A stretch of 10,924 nt of DNA from Desulfobacterales bacterium (GCA_030149595.1 JASFBI010000022.1:1-10924); one strand, 5' to 3'; positions 1 to 7,793 are shown, counted from the first letter of the stretch. Notes: a model not told the origin generated them from the letters alone. Translations and numbers: made by a program.

Positions 1-434
1 ATAACGGAAATAGAGGAAGAACAGGTCTTGGTGCAAAAGCAGGCCTGCATATTATAAGTTCGCTTGGTTTTTCCAGAAAAAGTAGTCAGGTAAAACGGGC
101 AGGGTTAGATTACTTGCATAAAGTAAAACTGTTTGTGTGGGATAATTTTGATGAATTTTACGAAACAGTAATGCCTGGTGGAAATGAATTGATTTTGTTT
201 AGTAAAAGCGGGACAAAATCTTTTTGGAATATGCCTTTAGAAACCAGGTGTTTTCTTGTTTTTGGATCTGAAACAAAAGGAATTCCAAAGGAGATATTTT
301 CTAAATTTAAGTTAACAGCATATAAAATTCCCATATCAGATAAAATAAGATGTTTGAATTTATCAACAGCTGTGGGGATTGTTCTTTATGAATCTATTCG
401 TAAGAGTAGTTTTGATGAAGGAGATCTGCTTTAA
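1..434 (+). CDS. trmL: tRNA (cytidine/uridine-34)-2'-O-methyltransferase, TrmL family (5'-truncated by window edge)
   Basis: This SPOUT-class methyltransferase transfers a methyl group from S-adenosylmethionine to the ribose 2'-OH of wobble base 34 in certain tRNA-Leu species; it works in the cytoplasm as a homodimer with a trefoil-knot cofactor site. The frame is open from base 3 and begins inside the first SPOUT motif (NGNRGRTGLGA, where the family usually has NTGNxGRT), followed by HIISSLGF and KRAGLDY. Motif 2 appears as FGSETKGIP (bases about 264-290) and motif 3 as IPISDKIRCLNLSTAVGIVLYE near the C-terminus, with the usual Asn-Leu-Ser. About 144 codons are present, close to the family's 150-160, so only the first few residues are missing. 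The TTG at 114 lies inside the conserved fold and is not a start. The family call is firm; the exact tRNA target is inferred from homology. Confidence 0.9.
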   Translation, partial: NGNRGRTGLGAKAGLHIISSLGFSRKSSQVKRAGLDYLHKVKLFVWDNFDEFYETVMPGGNELILFSKSGTKSFWNMPLETRCFLVFGSETKGIPKEIFSKFKLTAYKIPISDKIRCLNLSTAVGIVLYESIRKSSFDEGDLL

Positions 435-526
435 AGGAGCTGGAAAAGAGTTTTTATTCAGATGCTAATAGAGCTGTAATCTACTATAGATTTAAGTCAA
501 CATGTGACGAATCAAGGAGAAGAATA

Positions 527-3274
527 ATGCAACATTGGAAACGGTGGTTATATATATTGGGTGCTGCAATTGTCTTTATTTGTGCATTTTACTTATTATT
601 TAGTTTCCGTTGTTTAGATTTTATTGTAGATTTTTTATGGTTTAAATCTCTTGGTTTTGAGTTCTATTATCTAAAGAGGTTCTTTTATAAATATTTGATT
701 TTTTCTTCGGTTGTTATAGCGTTTTTTGTTATATTTTTCATAAATTTTTCCATAGCAGTTAAATTTATAAAAAAATCAGTTTCGTCTTTATCTAATAAGG
801 ATGTAGATTCTGATAAAAAGCCATCCAAAATACTCACTGTTTTTCAATCAGGAACAAGGAAGATATTTGTAATACTCTCTTTTGCCATGGCCTTTGTAAT
901 TGCCATGCCATTTTATGAAAAATGGGAAAAAGCACTTTTGTTGTTTTTTGGCTCAGGAGCAGGTGTTTCTGACGTAGTTTTTGATAAAGATATAAGTTTT
1001 TATCTTTTCTGTTTTCCAATTTTTAAACTTATTCAGGTAAGAGTATTTGTAATTTTTCTAATCCTTTTATTAACTCTTGTTGTTACATATTGGATATTAA
1101 AACGTTTTACAGCAAAAAACGCAATTAAATTTCCAAAAGGAGCAAATATTCACCTTGCTGTTGTAATACTAATTACAACTTTAATATATGCATGTAAATT
1201 TGTTCTTGAGCGCTATGGTTATTTGTTTTCAAGCAATCATCAGCCTCTTTTTTTTGGACCTGGTTTTATAGAAACCTGGTTTTATATACCTCTTATATGG
1301 TCATCCTTGTTTTTGTTTATTTTGCTTTCTATTGCAGGAACCTTTTTTTTCTTTAAAAAAAAAGGTTTAAAGCTTCTAATTTTGAGTATTGTTTTGTTTA
1401 TGGTGTCCATCTGGCTCCAAAATGTCTCTTTTATTCCTAATATGATAAATAAATATTATGTAAAGCCCAATGAAATGGCAAGAGAAAAGCCGTATATTAA
1501 AGCAGGTATTAAAGCTGCTCTCTCGGCTTATAAATTAAATGATGTAGAGACAGTTAAGTACAAAATTAATGAAAACTTAAATATAAATATAAATGAGGAT
1601 ATAACAAACCAGTTAAGAAATATTCCGGTATGGGACAGAGAGCTTTTAGAAGATGTATATCAGCAGCTTCAAGGTATAAAGCCTTATTATACATTTCCCA
1701 GTGTAGATGTGGGTAGATACGTTGTGTCAGGTAAATATCAGCAGGTTTATCTTGCAGCAAGAGAACTCAATATTGGAGAGCTTCCGGATTACGCTCAAAA
1801 CTGGCCAAATATTCACCTGCAGTATACCCATGGTTACGGAGTGGTAATGACACCAGCAGCTCAAGGTGGGGATGAGGCTATGACCTGGTTTTTACATGAT
1901 TTTCCCATAACTTCTCAATATGATTTAAGCGTTAATAAGCCAGGGATATATTATGGGCAGGAAAAGTATGATTATGTAATTTGTCCTAATAAGGGAGGAG
2001 AAATTGATCATCCTACAGATGAAGCCAATGCTGTTGTAAATTATAATGGAGCAGGCGGGGTTAAACTTTCATCTATTTTTCACAGACTTATTTTTTCGCT
2101 TTATTTTAAAAATAAAAAAATTTTACTTACATCTGAGTTAACAGAAAAAAGCAGAATTCTTTTTCATAGAAATATAATAGAACGTATTACAAAAATTGTT
2201 CCATATCTGCTTTTAGACAGTGATCCTTATTTGGTTGCTGTGAAAGATGGGTTGTTTTGGATACAGGATGCATATACAGTTTCTGATACTTATCCCAATT
2301 CGCCGTATATGAAAAATTCATTTAATTATATAAGAAACTCGGTAAAAATAGTGGTGGATGCTTATAACGGGAGTGTAACATTTTATAAATCAAGCGATGA
2401 TGATCCAATAATAAAAGCATATGCAAATATTTACCCTGAAATTTTTAAAGAGCTTAAGGATCTTCCTGAAGCTTTAAAAAGCCATATTCGTTATCCAAAA
2501 GATCTGTTTTCGCTGCAGATGGAGATCTATGCAAAATATCATCAGAAAAACCCTGAATATTTTTACAGGCAGGAAGATATATGGGAAATAACAAAGGGAT
2601 TATCAGCACAGAATTCTGAGCATATGCAGCCATATTATTTGACTTTGAATTTAGATGCTAATGATGAAAATTTAGATTATGGAGGTAGTGAGTTTTTTCT
2701 TTTGGTTCCCATGAGTCCTATGGGGAGGGACAATTTGCGTTCTCTTTGTATTGCAAAGTGTGATGGTGAAAACTATGGAAAGATAGTAGTTTATAGTTTT
2801 CCACAGAAAAAGCAGGTTTATGGACCTTCTCAAATCAGTGCTTTGATAGATCAGGATACGGAAATTTCTCAGCAGTTGACATTGTGGGATCAAAAAGGCT
2901 CCAGAGTTGTAAGGGGAAATATGATTATTTTTCCTGTGGATAACCTTATTTATTATATTCAGCCGGTATATTTAATATCTGCTTCGCGTCTTAAAATCCC
3001 CGAATTAAAAAGAATTATTGTGAGTCAGGGAGAATTGGTTGCTATGGAGTCTTCCATTGAGGAAGCCTTTATTGTATTAGAATCAAGGCTAAAAAAAAGG
3101 AGGGCATTGCAGCAGAAAAGACATTTTTCTACAAAAAAAAGCGGGATAAAGGTTAAGATAAAAAAAAATGAACCGGAAAATAATAAAAACAGTAAAGATT
3201 ATGATTTTGAGGTTAAAAAGGATGTTGCTTTACCAGAAGATGAGAGAGATGTACAGGCTGTCACAAAACCCTAA
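527..3274 (+). CDS. UPF0182 family integral membrane protein (function unknown)
   Basis: This 915-residue protein belongs to UPF0182 (COG1615), a family of large membrane proteins without an established biochemical role. About seven hydrophobic segments lie in the first 300 residues (about 7-26, 54-76, 112-130, 157-190 possibly two, 209-226, 252-274, 281-299), followed by a long soluble domain, probably extracytoplasmic. Family landmarks are NEMAREKPYI (315-324), TPAAQGGDEAMTWFLHDFP (442-460) and the block from VYSFPQKKQVYGPSQI through IDQDTEISQQLTLW and GSRVVRGN to IQPVYL (about 755-816). The last 60 residues (about 856-915) are a Lys/Glu-rich, probably disordered tail. The ATG at 527 is chosen because AAGGAG (514-519) sits 7 nt upstream and the family's N-terminal helix follows directly. 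The same frame is open back to 419 but has no ATG, GTG or TTG. It lies 92 bp after trmL and may be cotranscribed with it. Confidence 0.9.
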   Translation: MQHWKRWLYILGAAIVFICAFYLLFSFRCLDFIVDFLWFKSLGFEFYYLKRFFYKYLIFSSVVIAFFVIFFINFSIAVKFIKKSVSSLSNKDVDSDKKPSKILTVFQSGTRKIFVILSFAMAFVIAMPFYEKWEKALLLFFGSGAGVSDVVFDKDISFYLFCFPIFKLIQVRVFVIFLILLLTLVVTYWILKRFTAKNAIKFPKGANIHLAVVILITTLIYACKFVLERYGYLFSSNHQPLFFGPGFIETWFYIPLIWSSLFLFILLSIAGTFFFFKKKGLKLLILSIVLFMVSIWLQNVSFIPNMINKYYVKPNEMAREKPYIKAGIKAALSAYKLNDVETVKYKINENLNININEDITNQLRNIPVWDRELLEDVYQQLQGIKPYYTFPSVDVGRYVVSGKYQQVYLAARELNIGELPDYAQNWPNIHLQYTHGYGVVMTPAAQGGDEAMTWFLHDFPITSQYDLSVNKPGIYYGQEKYDYVICPNKGGEIDHPTDEANAVVNYNGAGGVKLSSIFHRLIFSLYFKNKKILLTSELTEKSRILFHRNIIERITKIVPYLLLDSDPYLVAVKDGLFWIQDAYTVSDTYPNSPYMKNSFNYIRNSVKIVVDAYNGSVTFYKSSDDDPIIKAYANIYPEIFKELKDLPEALKSHIRYPKDLFSLQMEIYAKYHQKNPEYFYRQEDIWEITKGLSAQNSEHMQPYYLTLNLDANDENLDYGGSEFFLLVPMSPMGRDNLRSLCIAKCDGENYGKIVVYSFPQKKQVYGPSQISALIDQDTEISQQLTLWDQKGSRVVRGNMIIFPVDNLIYYIQPVYLISASRLKIPELKRIIVSQGELVAMESSIEEAFIVLESRLKKRRALQQKRHFSTKKSGIKVKIKKNEPENNKNSKDYDFEVKKDVALPEDERDVQAVTKP

Positions 3275-3381
3275 ATTGTCCAATTTCTGCGTTGGAAAAT
3301 TAATTTGATCTGGGATTTTTATTCGGATTTGGCCACAAAAAATTATAAAAGAGACGTATTAAATTTGCGTTTTTTCATATA
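3275..3381. other. Intergenic spacer after the UPF0182 gene
   Basis: This is a non-coding AT-rich stretch. A weak hairpin, TCCAA (3279-3283) pairing with TTGGA (3292-3296), lies just after the stop codon. It has no T tract and is a poor terminator. Bases about 3317-3350 (TTATTC, a 6-nt gap, then GGCCACAA and an A-rich run ending AAAG) resemble the middle of the repeat copies at 3382-3472 and 4594-4685 and may be a decayed fragment. No gene or RNA is recognisable here. Confidence 0.35.
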
Positions 3382-3472
3382 AACCGGCATGGCTGGAGTA
3401 TGGTTGTTTTTATCGACCACAACAAAAAATGAAAGTTCAATAATTAGAGTCACTTGAACGGATTTCCATATA
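3382..3472 (+). repeat. Dispersed intergenic repeat, copy A
   Basis: This 91-bp element matches the reverse complement of 4594-4685. My hand alignment gives about 79 identical of 92 columns, with 12 substitutions (11 of them transitions) and one single-base gap. The longest identical block is 25 bp (3417-3441). Both copies start near AACCGGCATGG and end near CATATA, and both hold a self-complementary half, here GTTCAA (3435-3440) against TTGAAC (3454-3459). Read on the minus strand, which is the direction of tRNA-Pro transcription, the hairpin is followed by six T. It lies between the UPF0182 gene and tRNA-Pro. It encodes no recognisable protein and has no clear terminal inverted repeats. The repeat relationship is seen directly; the mode of dispersal is unknown. 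Confidence 0.85.
3424..3469 (-). terminator. Probable rho-independent terminator of tRNA-Pro, within repeat copy A
   Basis: Read on the minus strand, ATG, a one-base bulge and AAA (3469 downwards) pair with TTTCAT, enclosing a perfect 6-bp stem GTTCAA/TTGAAC with a 13-nt loop. The structure is followed by TTTTTT (complement of 3424-3429). It lies about 85 nt beyond the 3' end of the tRNA. The stem is AU-rich and bulged, so its strength is uncertain. The equivalent part of copy B, after ldcA, is a better-formed hairpin. Confidence 0.45.
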
Positions 3473-3554
3473 GAGTTATTTTAAAAAGCAGTTGGATTTT
3501 AAATGTATATTAAATGAGTAGAATAAAACAGGTGTTTTTAAATGTTTTTTTTAT

Positions 3555-3631
3555 TGGTCGGAGCGAGAAGATTTGAACTTCCGGCCCCTTGACCCCCAGT
3601 CAAGTGCGCTACCAGACTGCGCCACGCCCCG
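3555..3631 (-). tRNA. tRNA-Pro (anticodon GGG)
   Basis: The reverse complement folds into a complete 77-nt cloverleaf with an encoded CCA end. The acceptor stem is CGGGGCG with CGCTCCG (one G-U pair), followed by discriminator A and CCA at 3555-3557. The D arm is GCGC/GCGC around AGTCTGGTA. The anticodon arm is CTTGA/TCAAG with loop CTGGGGG, so the anticodon is GGG (complement of 3595-3597), read after U33. The T arm is GGAAG/CTTCT with loop TTCAAAT. Anticodon GGG decodes CCC and CCU, hence proline. The gene is transcribed away from ldcA and towards repeat copy A. All stems are intact and nothing suggests a pseudo-tRNA. Confidence 0.97.
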
Positions 3632-3647
3632 ATTCAATGTTGCTATC

Positions 3648-3674
3648 ACTATCACTATATAAATAGTATGTCAA
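3648..3674 (-). promoter_or_regulatory. Candidate promoter of tRNA-Pro in the tRNA-Pro/ldcA divergent region
   Basis: On the minus strand a perfect TTGACA (complement of 3669-3674) is followed after 15 nt by GATAGT (complement of 3648-3653), a 4/6 match to the -10 box, which would start transcription about 10 nt before the tRNA. The spacing is short of the 17-nt optimum. An alternative -10, TATAGT (complement of 3654-3659), is a 5/6 match but pairs only with a weak TTCAGC at a 17-nt spacing. A tandem CTATCA repeat (3643-3654, continuing as CTATA) underlies the -10 area. The -35 box lies 16 bp before the ldcA start codon, so the two divergent promoters probably overlap. Confidence 0.4.
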
Positions 3675-3689
3675 GGGCTGAATAAGGCT

Positions 3690-4577
3690 ATGAAATATGT
3701 TTTTCCTGAAAAACTTAAGAAAGGAGACAGGTTAGCTGTTGTTGCTCCTTCCAGCTGTTTTGACAATGTTTTGTTTCGAAAAGGGATAGAAATTTTTGAA
3801 GCAAAAGGATTTAAAATTTTTGTACCAGAGGAAATTTTTGAAAGATGCGGATATTTCGCAGGTACAGATAAGGCAAGAGGTGAGTTGATAAACAGGCTTT
3901 TTTCTGATGATTCTGTGAAAGGGATTGTTTGTGCACGGGGTGGTTATGGGGCAATGCGGACTCTTGCATCATTGGATATAGAAACAATAAGAAAAAACCC
4001 CAAGTTTTTTATAGGATTTAGTGATATAACAGCGATACTGCTTTATTTACTGTTTTTTTGCCAATTAGGTGTTTATCATGGTCCAACTCTATCTAGTCTG
4101 TTTAATTCAGATGCAGGGACCATTAAAAGTTTTTTTGCAGCACTTACAGGTTCTGAAAAAGATTATGTTTTGTGCAAGGATGCTGTTATTTTAAAACCGG
4201 GTATATCATCAGGCTTTTTGTCAGGGGGGAATTTAACAACCATTTGCCACCTTTTGTCAACGCCGTATGAACCTGATTTTACAAATAGCATTCTTTTTCT
4301 TGAAGATACTGGAGAGGCTGTTTACAGGATAGATAGAATGCTTACACAGATGAAACTTGCCGGATGTTTTAATGGTGTATCTGGTTTGATTTTAGGTTCT
4401 TTTGATAATTGTGGTAAAAAAAAAGAGATATATAGACTGATTAAAGACATTTTTTATGATATTGATATACCAATTCTTGCTGGATTTGATATAGGTCATG
4501 GAAAGACGAACTATACAGTGGGTTTAGGTGCTTTAAGTGTGCTGGATACGAGCAGGAAAACTTTGGTTTTTTCTTAA
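3690..4577 (+). CDS. ldcA: LD-carboxypeptidase (muropeptide tetrapeptide carboxypeptidase), peptidase family S66
   Basis: This cytoplasmic serine peptidase removes the terminal D-Ala from recycled murein tetrapeptides by cutting the L,D bond to meso-diaminopimelate. The 295 residues match the usual length (about 300). The N-terminal domain opens with LKKGDRLAVVAPSS and contains CARGGYGAMR (81-90). The expected Ser-Glu-His triad is visible: Ser111 in FIGFSDITA, Glu205 in LFLEDTGEAVYRIDRM, and His270 in DIGHGKTN. There is no signal peptide, as expected for the cytoplasmic enzyme. The ATG start is preceded by a weak AAGG (3684-3687), and LKKGD follows at the normal distance. It is divergent from tRNA-Pro, is followed by a terminator in repeat copy B, and precedes other cell-wall genes. 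Confidence 0.93.
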   Translation: MKYVFPEKLKKGDRLAVVAPSSCFDNVLFRKGIEIFEAKGFKIFVPEEIFERCGYFAGTDKARGELINRLFSDDSVKGIVCARGGYGAMRTLASLDIETIRKNPKFFIGFSDITAILLYLLFFCQLGVYHGPTLSSLFNSDAGTIKSFFAALTGSEKDYVLCKDAVILKPGISSGFLSGGNLTTICHLLSTPYEPDFTNSILFLEDTGEAVYRIDRMLTQMKLAGCFNGVSGLILGSFDNCGKKKEIYRLIKDIFYDIDIPILAGFDIGHGKTNYTVGLGALSVLDTSRKTLVFS

Positions 4578-4593
4578 GTAGTGTTTTATTTTT

Positions 4594-4685
4594 TATATGA
4601 AAGTCCGTCCAAATGATTATAATCATTGAACTTTCATTTTTTGTTGTGGCCGGTAAAGAATAACCATGCTCCGGCCATGCCGGTT
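4594..4685 (-). repeat. Dispersed intergenic repeat, copy B (inverted relative to copy A)
   Basis: This is the second copy of the 92-bp element, given on the minus strand so that it aligns with copy A on the plus strand. It contains a perfect 16-bp palindrome AATGATTATAATCATT (4612-4627), an outer 8-bp stem ATGAAAGT/ACTTTCAT (4597-4604 and 4630-4637), and a second hairpin TGGCCGG/CCGGCCA (4647-4653 and 4671-4677). That second hairpin is mutually exclusive with CCGGC-CAT-GCCGG (4671-4683). The element fills the space between ldcA and the serine hydrolase gene and overlaps the first ATG of the latter's reading frame (4666). Confidence 0.85.
4597..4642 (+). terminator. Rho-independent terminator of ldcA, within repeat copy B
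   Basis: The stem ATGAAAGT (4597-4604) pairs with ACTTTCAT (4630-4637). It encloses the self-complementary AATGATTATAATCATT (4612-4627) and runs into six T (4637-4642). It begins 20 nt after the ldcA stop codon. The stem is AU-rich but long. If it works, the serine hydrolase and mre genes need a promoter of their own downstream of it. Confidence 0.65.
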
Positions 4686-4713
4686 ATATAAATCAAAAAT
4701 CCCAAAATTAATT

Positions 4714-5784
4714 ATGTATAATATTGACAGAATCATTAATAAAGGTATTAATAAAGGAGTTTTTCCTGGAGCTGTTCTTTTGGCTTGTATGGGGGATGAT
4801 TTAAAATATTATAATGCTTATGGGCATACTGAGATTTTTTCAAAAAAAAAGGTTAAGCCTGATACTGTTTTTGATTTAGCATCTTTAACAAAGCCAATTG
4901 CCACAACCCTTGCCGTTATGCTTTTAATAAAACAGAAAAAAATATTTTTAAATACAAAGATAAAAAATATTTTGTCTTGTTTTGAAAATACAGATAAGGG
5001 TTATTTAACGGTCAGGAATTTGCTGTGTCATAATTCGGGACTTTTTGATTATAGGCCATATTACAAAATTTTAAATAATATCTCTTTTGAAAAGCGGAAT
5101 CAAAAGTTAGAAGAGTTGCTGGTTAAAACTCCTCTTGCATACTCTACAGGAACAAAAACTGTTTATAGTGATTTGGGTTTTATGATTCTGCGTATGGTTG
5201 TGGAAAAAGTCTCAAAAAAATGTTTTGATCACTTTGTAGTTGATGAAATATACAAGCCTCTTGGGATCAAAGATCTTTTCTTTACAAATGTAAAAAAAAA
5301 GATAAATAGAGATTTTGCTGCAACTGAAATTTGTTTGTGGCGGAATAAAATGTTATCAGGGGTGGTGCATGATGATAATGCTTATGTAATGGGGGGGGTA
5401 GATGGGCATGCAGGTCTTTTTGGAACAGCTTTTGAACTCTATTCTATCCTGTCTGTACTTTTAAAGCTTTATCATGGAGAGAAAGTTACATCCTTATTTA
5501 CTCCTGAGCTTGTAAGGGAATTTTTTAAAAAACAAACTGATTCTGAAAGGGCCCTTGGGTTTGATATTCCTTCTGTGCAAAAATCAAGTTGCGGTCATTA
5601 TTTTTCAAAGAAGACTGTTGGACATTTAGGTTTTACAGGAACCTCTTTTTGGGTTGATCTAAACCGTAAAATTATTATTGTATTTTTAACAAACAGGGTT
5701 CATCCTTTTCGGGGGAACAATAAACTTAAAAGATTCAGACCTATACTTCATGATGCTGTAATGAAAAATTTATTGCTTGAATAA
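4714..5784 (+). CDS. Beta-lactamase-family serine hydrolase (class C / penicillin-binding-protein-like fold)
   Basis: This is a serine hydrolase of the beta-lactamase/D-Ala-D-Ala carboxypeptidase superfamily (Pfam PF00144, COG1680). Members include esterases and D-peptidases, and the substrate here cannot be told. Counting from the ATG at 4714 (356 aa), the active-site S-x-x-K is SLTK at 57-60 in FDLASLTKPIATT. The Tyr motif is YSD at 151-153. The third motif area is GHLGFTG at 303-309, with His where class C enzymes have KTG. GHAGLFGTA (about 231-239) is typical of this subgroup. There is no signal peptide, so a cytoplasmic location is likely. The frame is open from an ATG at 4666, but that codon lies inside repeat copy B and its hairpin loop. 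Starting at 4714 gives the usual N-terminus (IDRIINKG...VFPGAVLL). Neither start has a clear ribosome-binding site. mreB begins 43 bp downstream. Confidence 0.85.
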   Translation: MYNIDRIINKGINKGVFPGAVLLACMGDDLKYYNAYGHTEIFSKKKVKPDTVFDLASLTKPIATTLAVMLLIKQKKIFLNTKIKNILSCFENTDKGYLTVRNLLCHNSGLFDYRPYYKILNNISFEKRNQKLEELLVKTPLAYSTGTKTVYSDLGFMILRMVVEKVSKKCFDHFVVDEIYKPLGIKDLFFTNVKKKINRDFAATEICLWRNKMLSGVVHDDNAYVMGGVDGHAGLFGTAFELYSILSVLLKLYHGEKVTSLFTPELVREFFKKQTDSERALGFDIPSVQKSSCGHYFSKKTVGHLGFTGTSFWVDLNRKIIIVFLTNRVHPFRGNNKLKRFRPILHDAVMKNLLLE

Positions 5785-5827
5785 CAACATAAAACTGCAT
5801 GTATAGAGTGTGCGAAAAAGAGGATAG

Positions 5828-6871
<1,044 letters not shown>

Positions 6872-6956
6872 TGTTATGCCTGTGGTTTAAAAAAACATAT
6901 CTGTAATAACCTGTAGAATGGCGAATGTTTTATCTATATTATGAGTTAAATGTTTA

Positions 6957-7763
6957 ATGTTTTCAAAGAGAATTGTAATTATTACCGTGGTAATTTTTTT
7001 GATTGCTGTTAATTTGATTTTTCTTGTTTTAACAAGCAGAAGTGTGTCTTCTCCAAGAGGACTAAGCAGTATAGCTTTGTCTTTTATGGGACCTTTCCAG
7101 AAAACATTTGTAAATGGTTCAACTTTTATAGTTGATATCTGGGGGGATTATTTTGCTCTGGTTTTAACTGCCAGGGAAAATATAAAGTTAAAAGCAGCCT
7201 TGAGATTATCTGCTAAAGAAAAAAATGAGCATGTAGAGTTTAAATTAGCCAACCAGAGGCTTAGAAAGTTTCTGAATTTCCAGGAAAGTATTATAGAAAA
7301 AGTTGTTGTTGCAGAGGTTATAGGAAAGGATCCTTCTGTATGGTTTAAAACTATTGTTATAGATAAAGGAAGCAATGATGGTGTTTGTGCTGGTTTATCT
7401 GTTATGGTGCCCGAGGGGATTGTTGGTCAAACCGTTGATGTAGCTCCTTTTTATGCAAAGGTTCTTTTAATCATAGACAGAAATAGTTCTGTGGATGCTC
7501 TTGTTCAGCAATCAAGAGCAAGGGGCATAATAAATGGTGAATCAACAGAGATGTGCTTTTTACAATATGTTTTAAGGAAAGATATTGTAAAGGTCGGAGA
7601 TACTGTGATTTCATCGGGCTTAGATGGTGTTTATCCCAAGGGGTTGAGGATAGGCTATGTGTCTGGAATAGTAAAAAGAAATGCTGGTATTTTTCAGGAA
7701 GTTGGAGTAACTCCCTTTGTTGATTTTGGAAAACTTGAAGAAGTGGTGGTTGTATTGAAATAA
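6957..7763 (+). CDS. mreC: Rod shape-determining protein MreC
   Basis: MreC is a single-pass inner-membrane protein that spans the periplasm, self-assembles and activates PBP2. The sequence shows a short basic N-terminus, one membrane helix at about 6-26, a predicted coiled coil at about 68-108 (TARENIKLKAALRL onwards), and the paired beta-barrel domain with WFKTIVIDKGSNDGV (129-143), IVGQTVDV (155-162), VDALVQQSRARGI (179-191) and VISSGLDGVYPKGLRIGYV (217-235). The length of 268 aa is normal, though it lacks the long proline-rich tail of some homologues. The ATG at 6957 has only a weak upstream GAG and lies 85 bp after mreB. The stop codon begins a tandem repeat that runs into mreD. Confidence 0.95.
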   Translation: MFSKRIVIITVVIFLIAVNLIFLVLTSRSVSSPRGLSSIALSFMGPFQKTFVNGSTFIVDIWGDYFALVLTARENIKLKAALRLSAKEKNEHVEFKLANQRLRKFLNFQESIIEKVVVAEVIGKDPSVWFKTIVIDKGSNDGVCAGLSVMVPEGIVGQTVDVAPFYAKVLLIIDRNSSVDALVQQSRARGIINGESTEMCFLQYVLRKDIVKVGDTVISSGLDGVYPKGLRIGYVSGIVKRNAGIFQEVGVTPFVDFGKLEEVVVVLK

Positions 7764-7793
7764 TAAAAATATAATAAAAATATAATAAAAATA
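7761..7793 (+). repeat. 3 x 11-bp tandem repeat bridging the mreC stop and mreD start
   Basis: TAATAAAAATA is repeated exactly three times (7761-7771, 7772-7782, 7783-7793). The first unit starts with the mreC TAA stop and the last ends with the A of the mreD ATG. The leader of mreD is therefore wholly A/T, with no Shine-Dalgarno sequence. Changes in copy number would alter the intercistronic distance without changing either reading frame. Confidence 0.9.

Noticed and set aside
114..116. TTG as the start of a 106-residue protein
   Set aside because: The frame is open upstream to the window edge and encodes the conserved TrmL N-terminal motif, so this codon is internal.
419..526. In-frame upstream extension of the UPF0182 gene
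   Set aside because: The frame is open from 419 but has no ATG, GTG or TTG. The ATG at 527 has a good AAGGAG 7 nt upstream and gives the family N-terminus.
3525..3548. AAAACA/TGTTTT inverted repeat beside a T-rich run near tRNA-Pro
   Set aside because: The stem is very weak and AU-only apart from one C-G pair. The T run lies on the plus strand, opposite to tRNA transcription, so it cannot terminate the tRNA; its use for any other transcript is unsupported.
3382..4685. Composite transposon or MITE pair bounding tRNA-Pro and ldcA
   Set aside because: There are no terminal inverted repeats within each copy, no transposase and no convincing target duplication; flanking TATA is common to both copies and may be part of the element.
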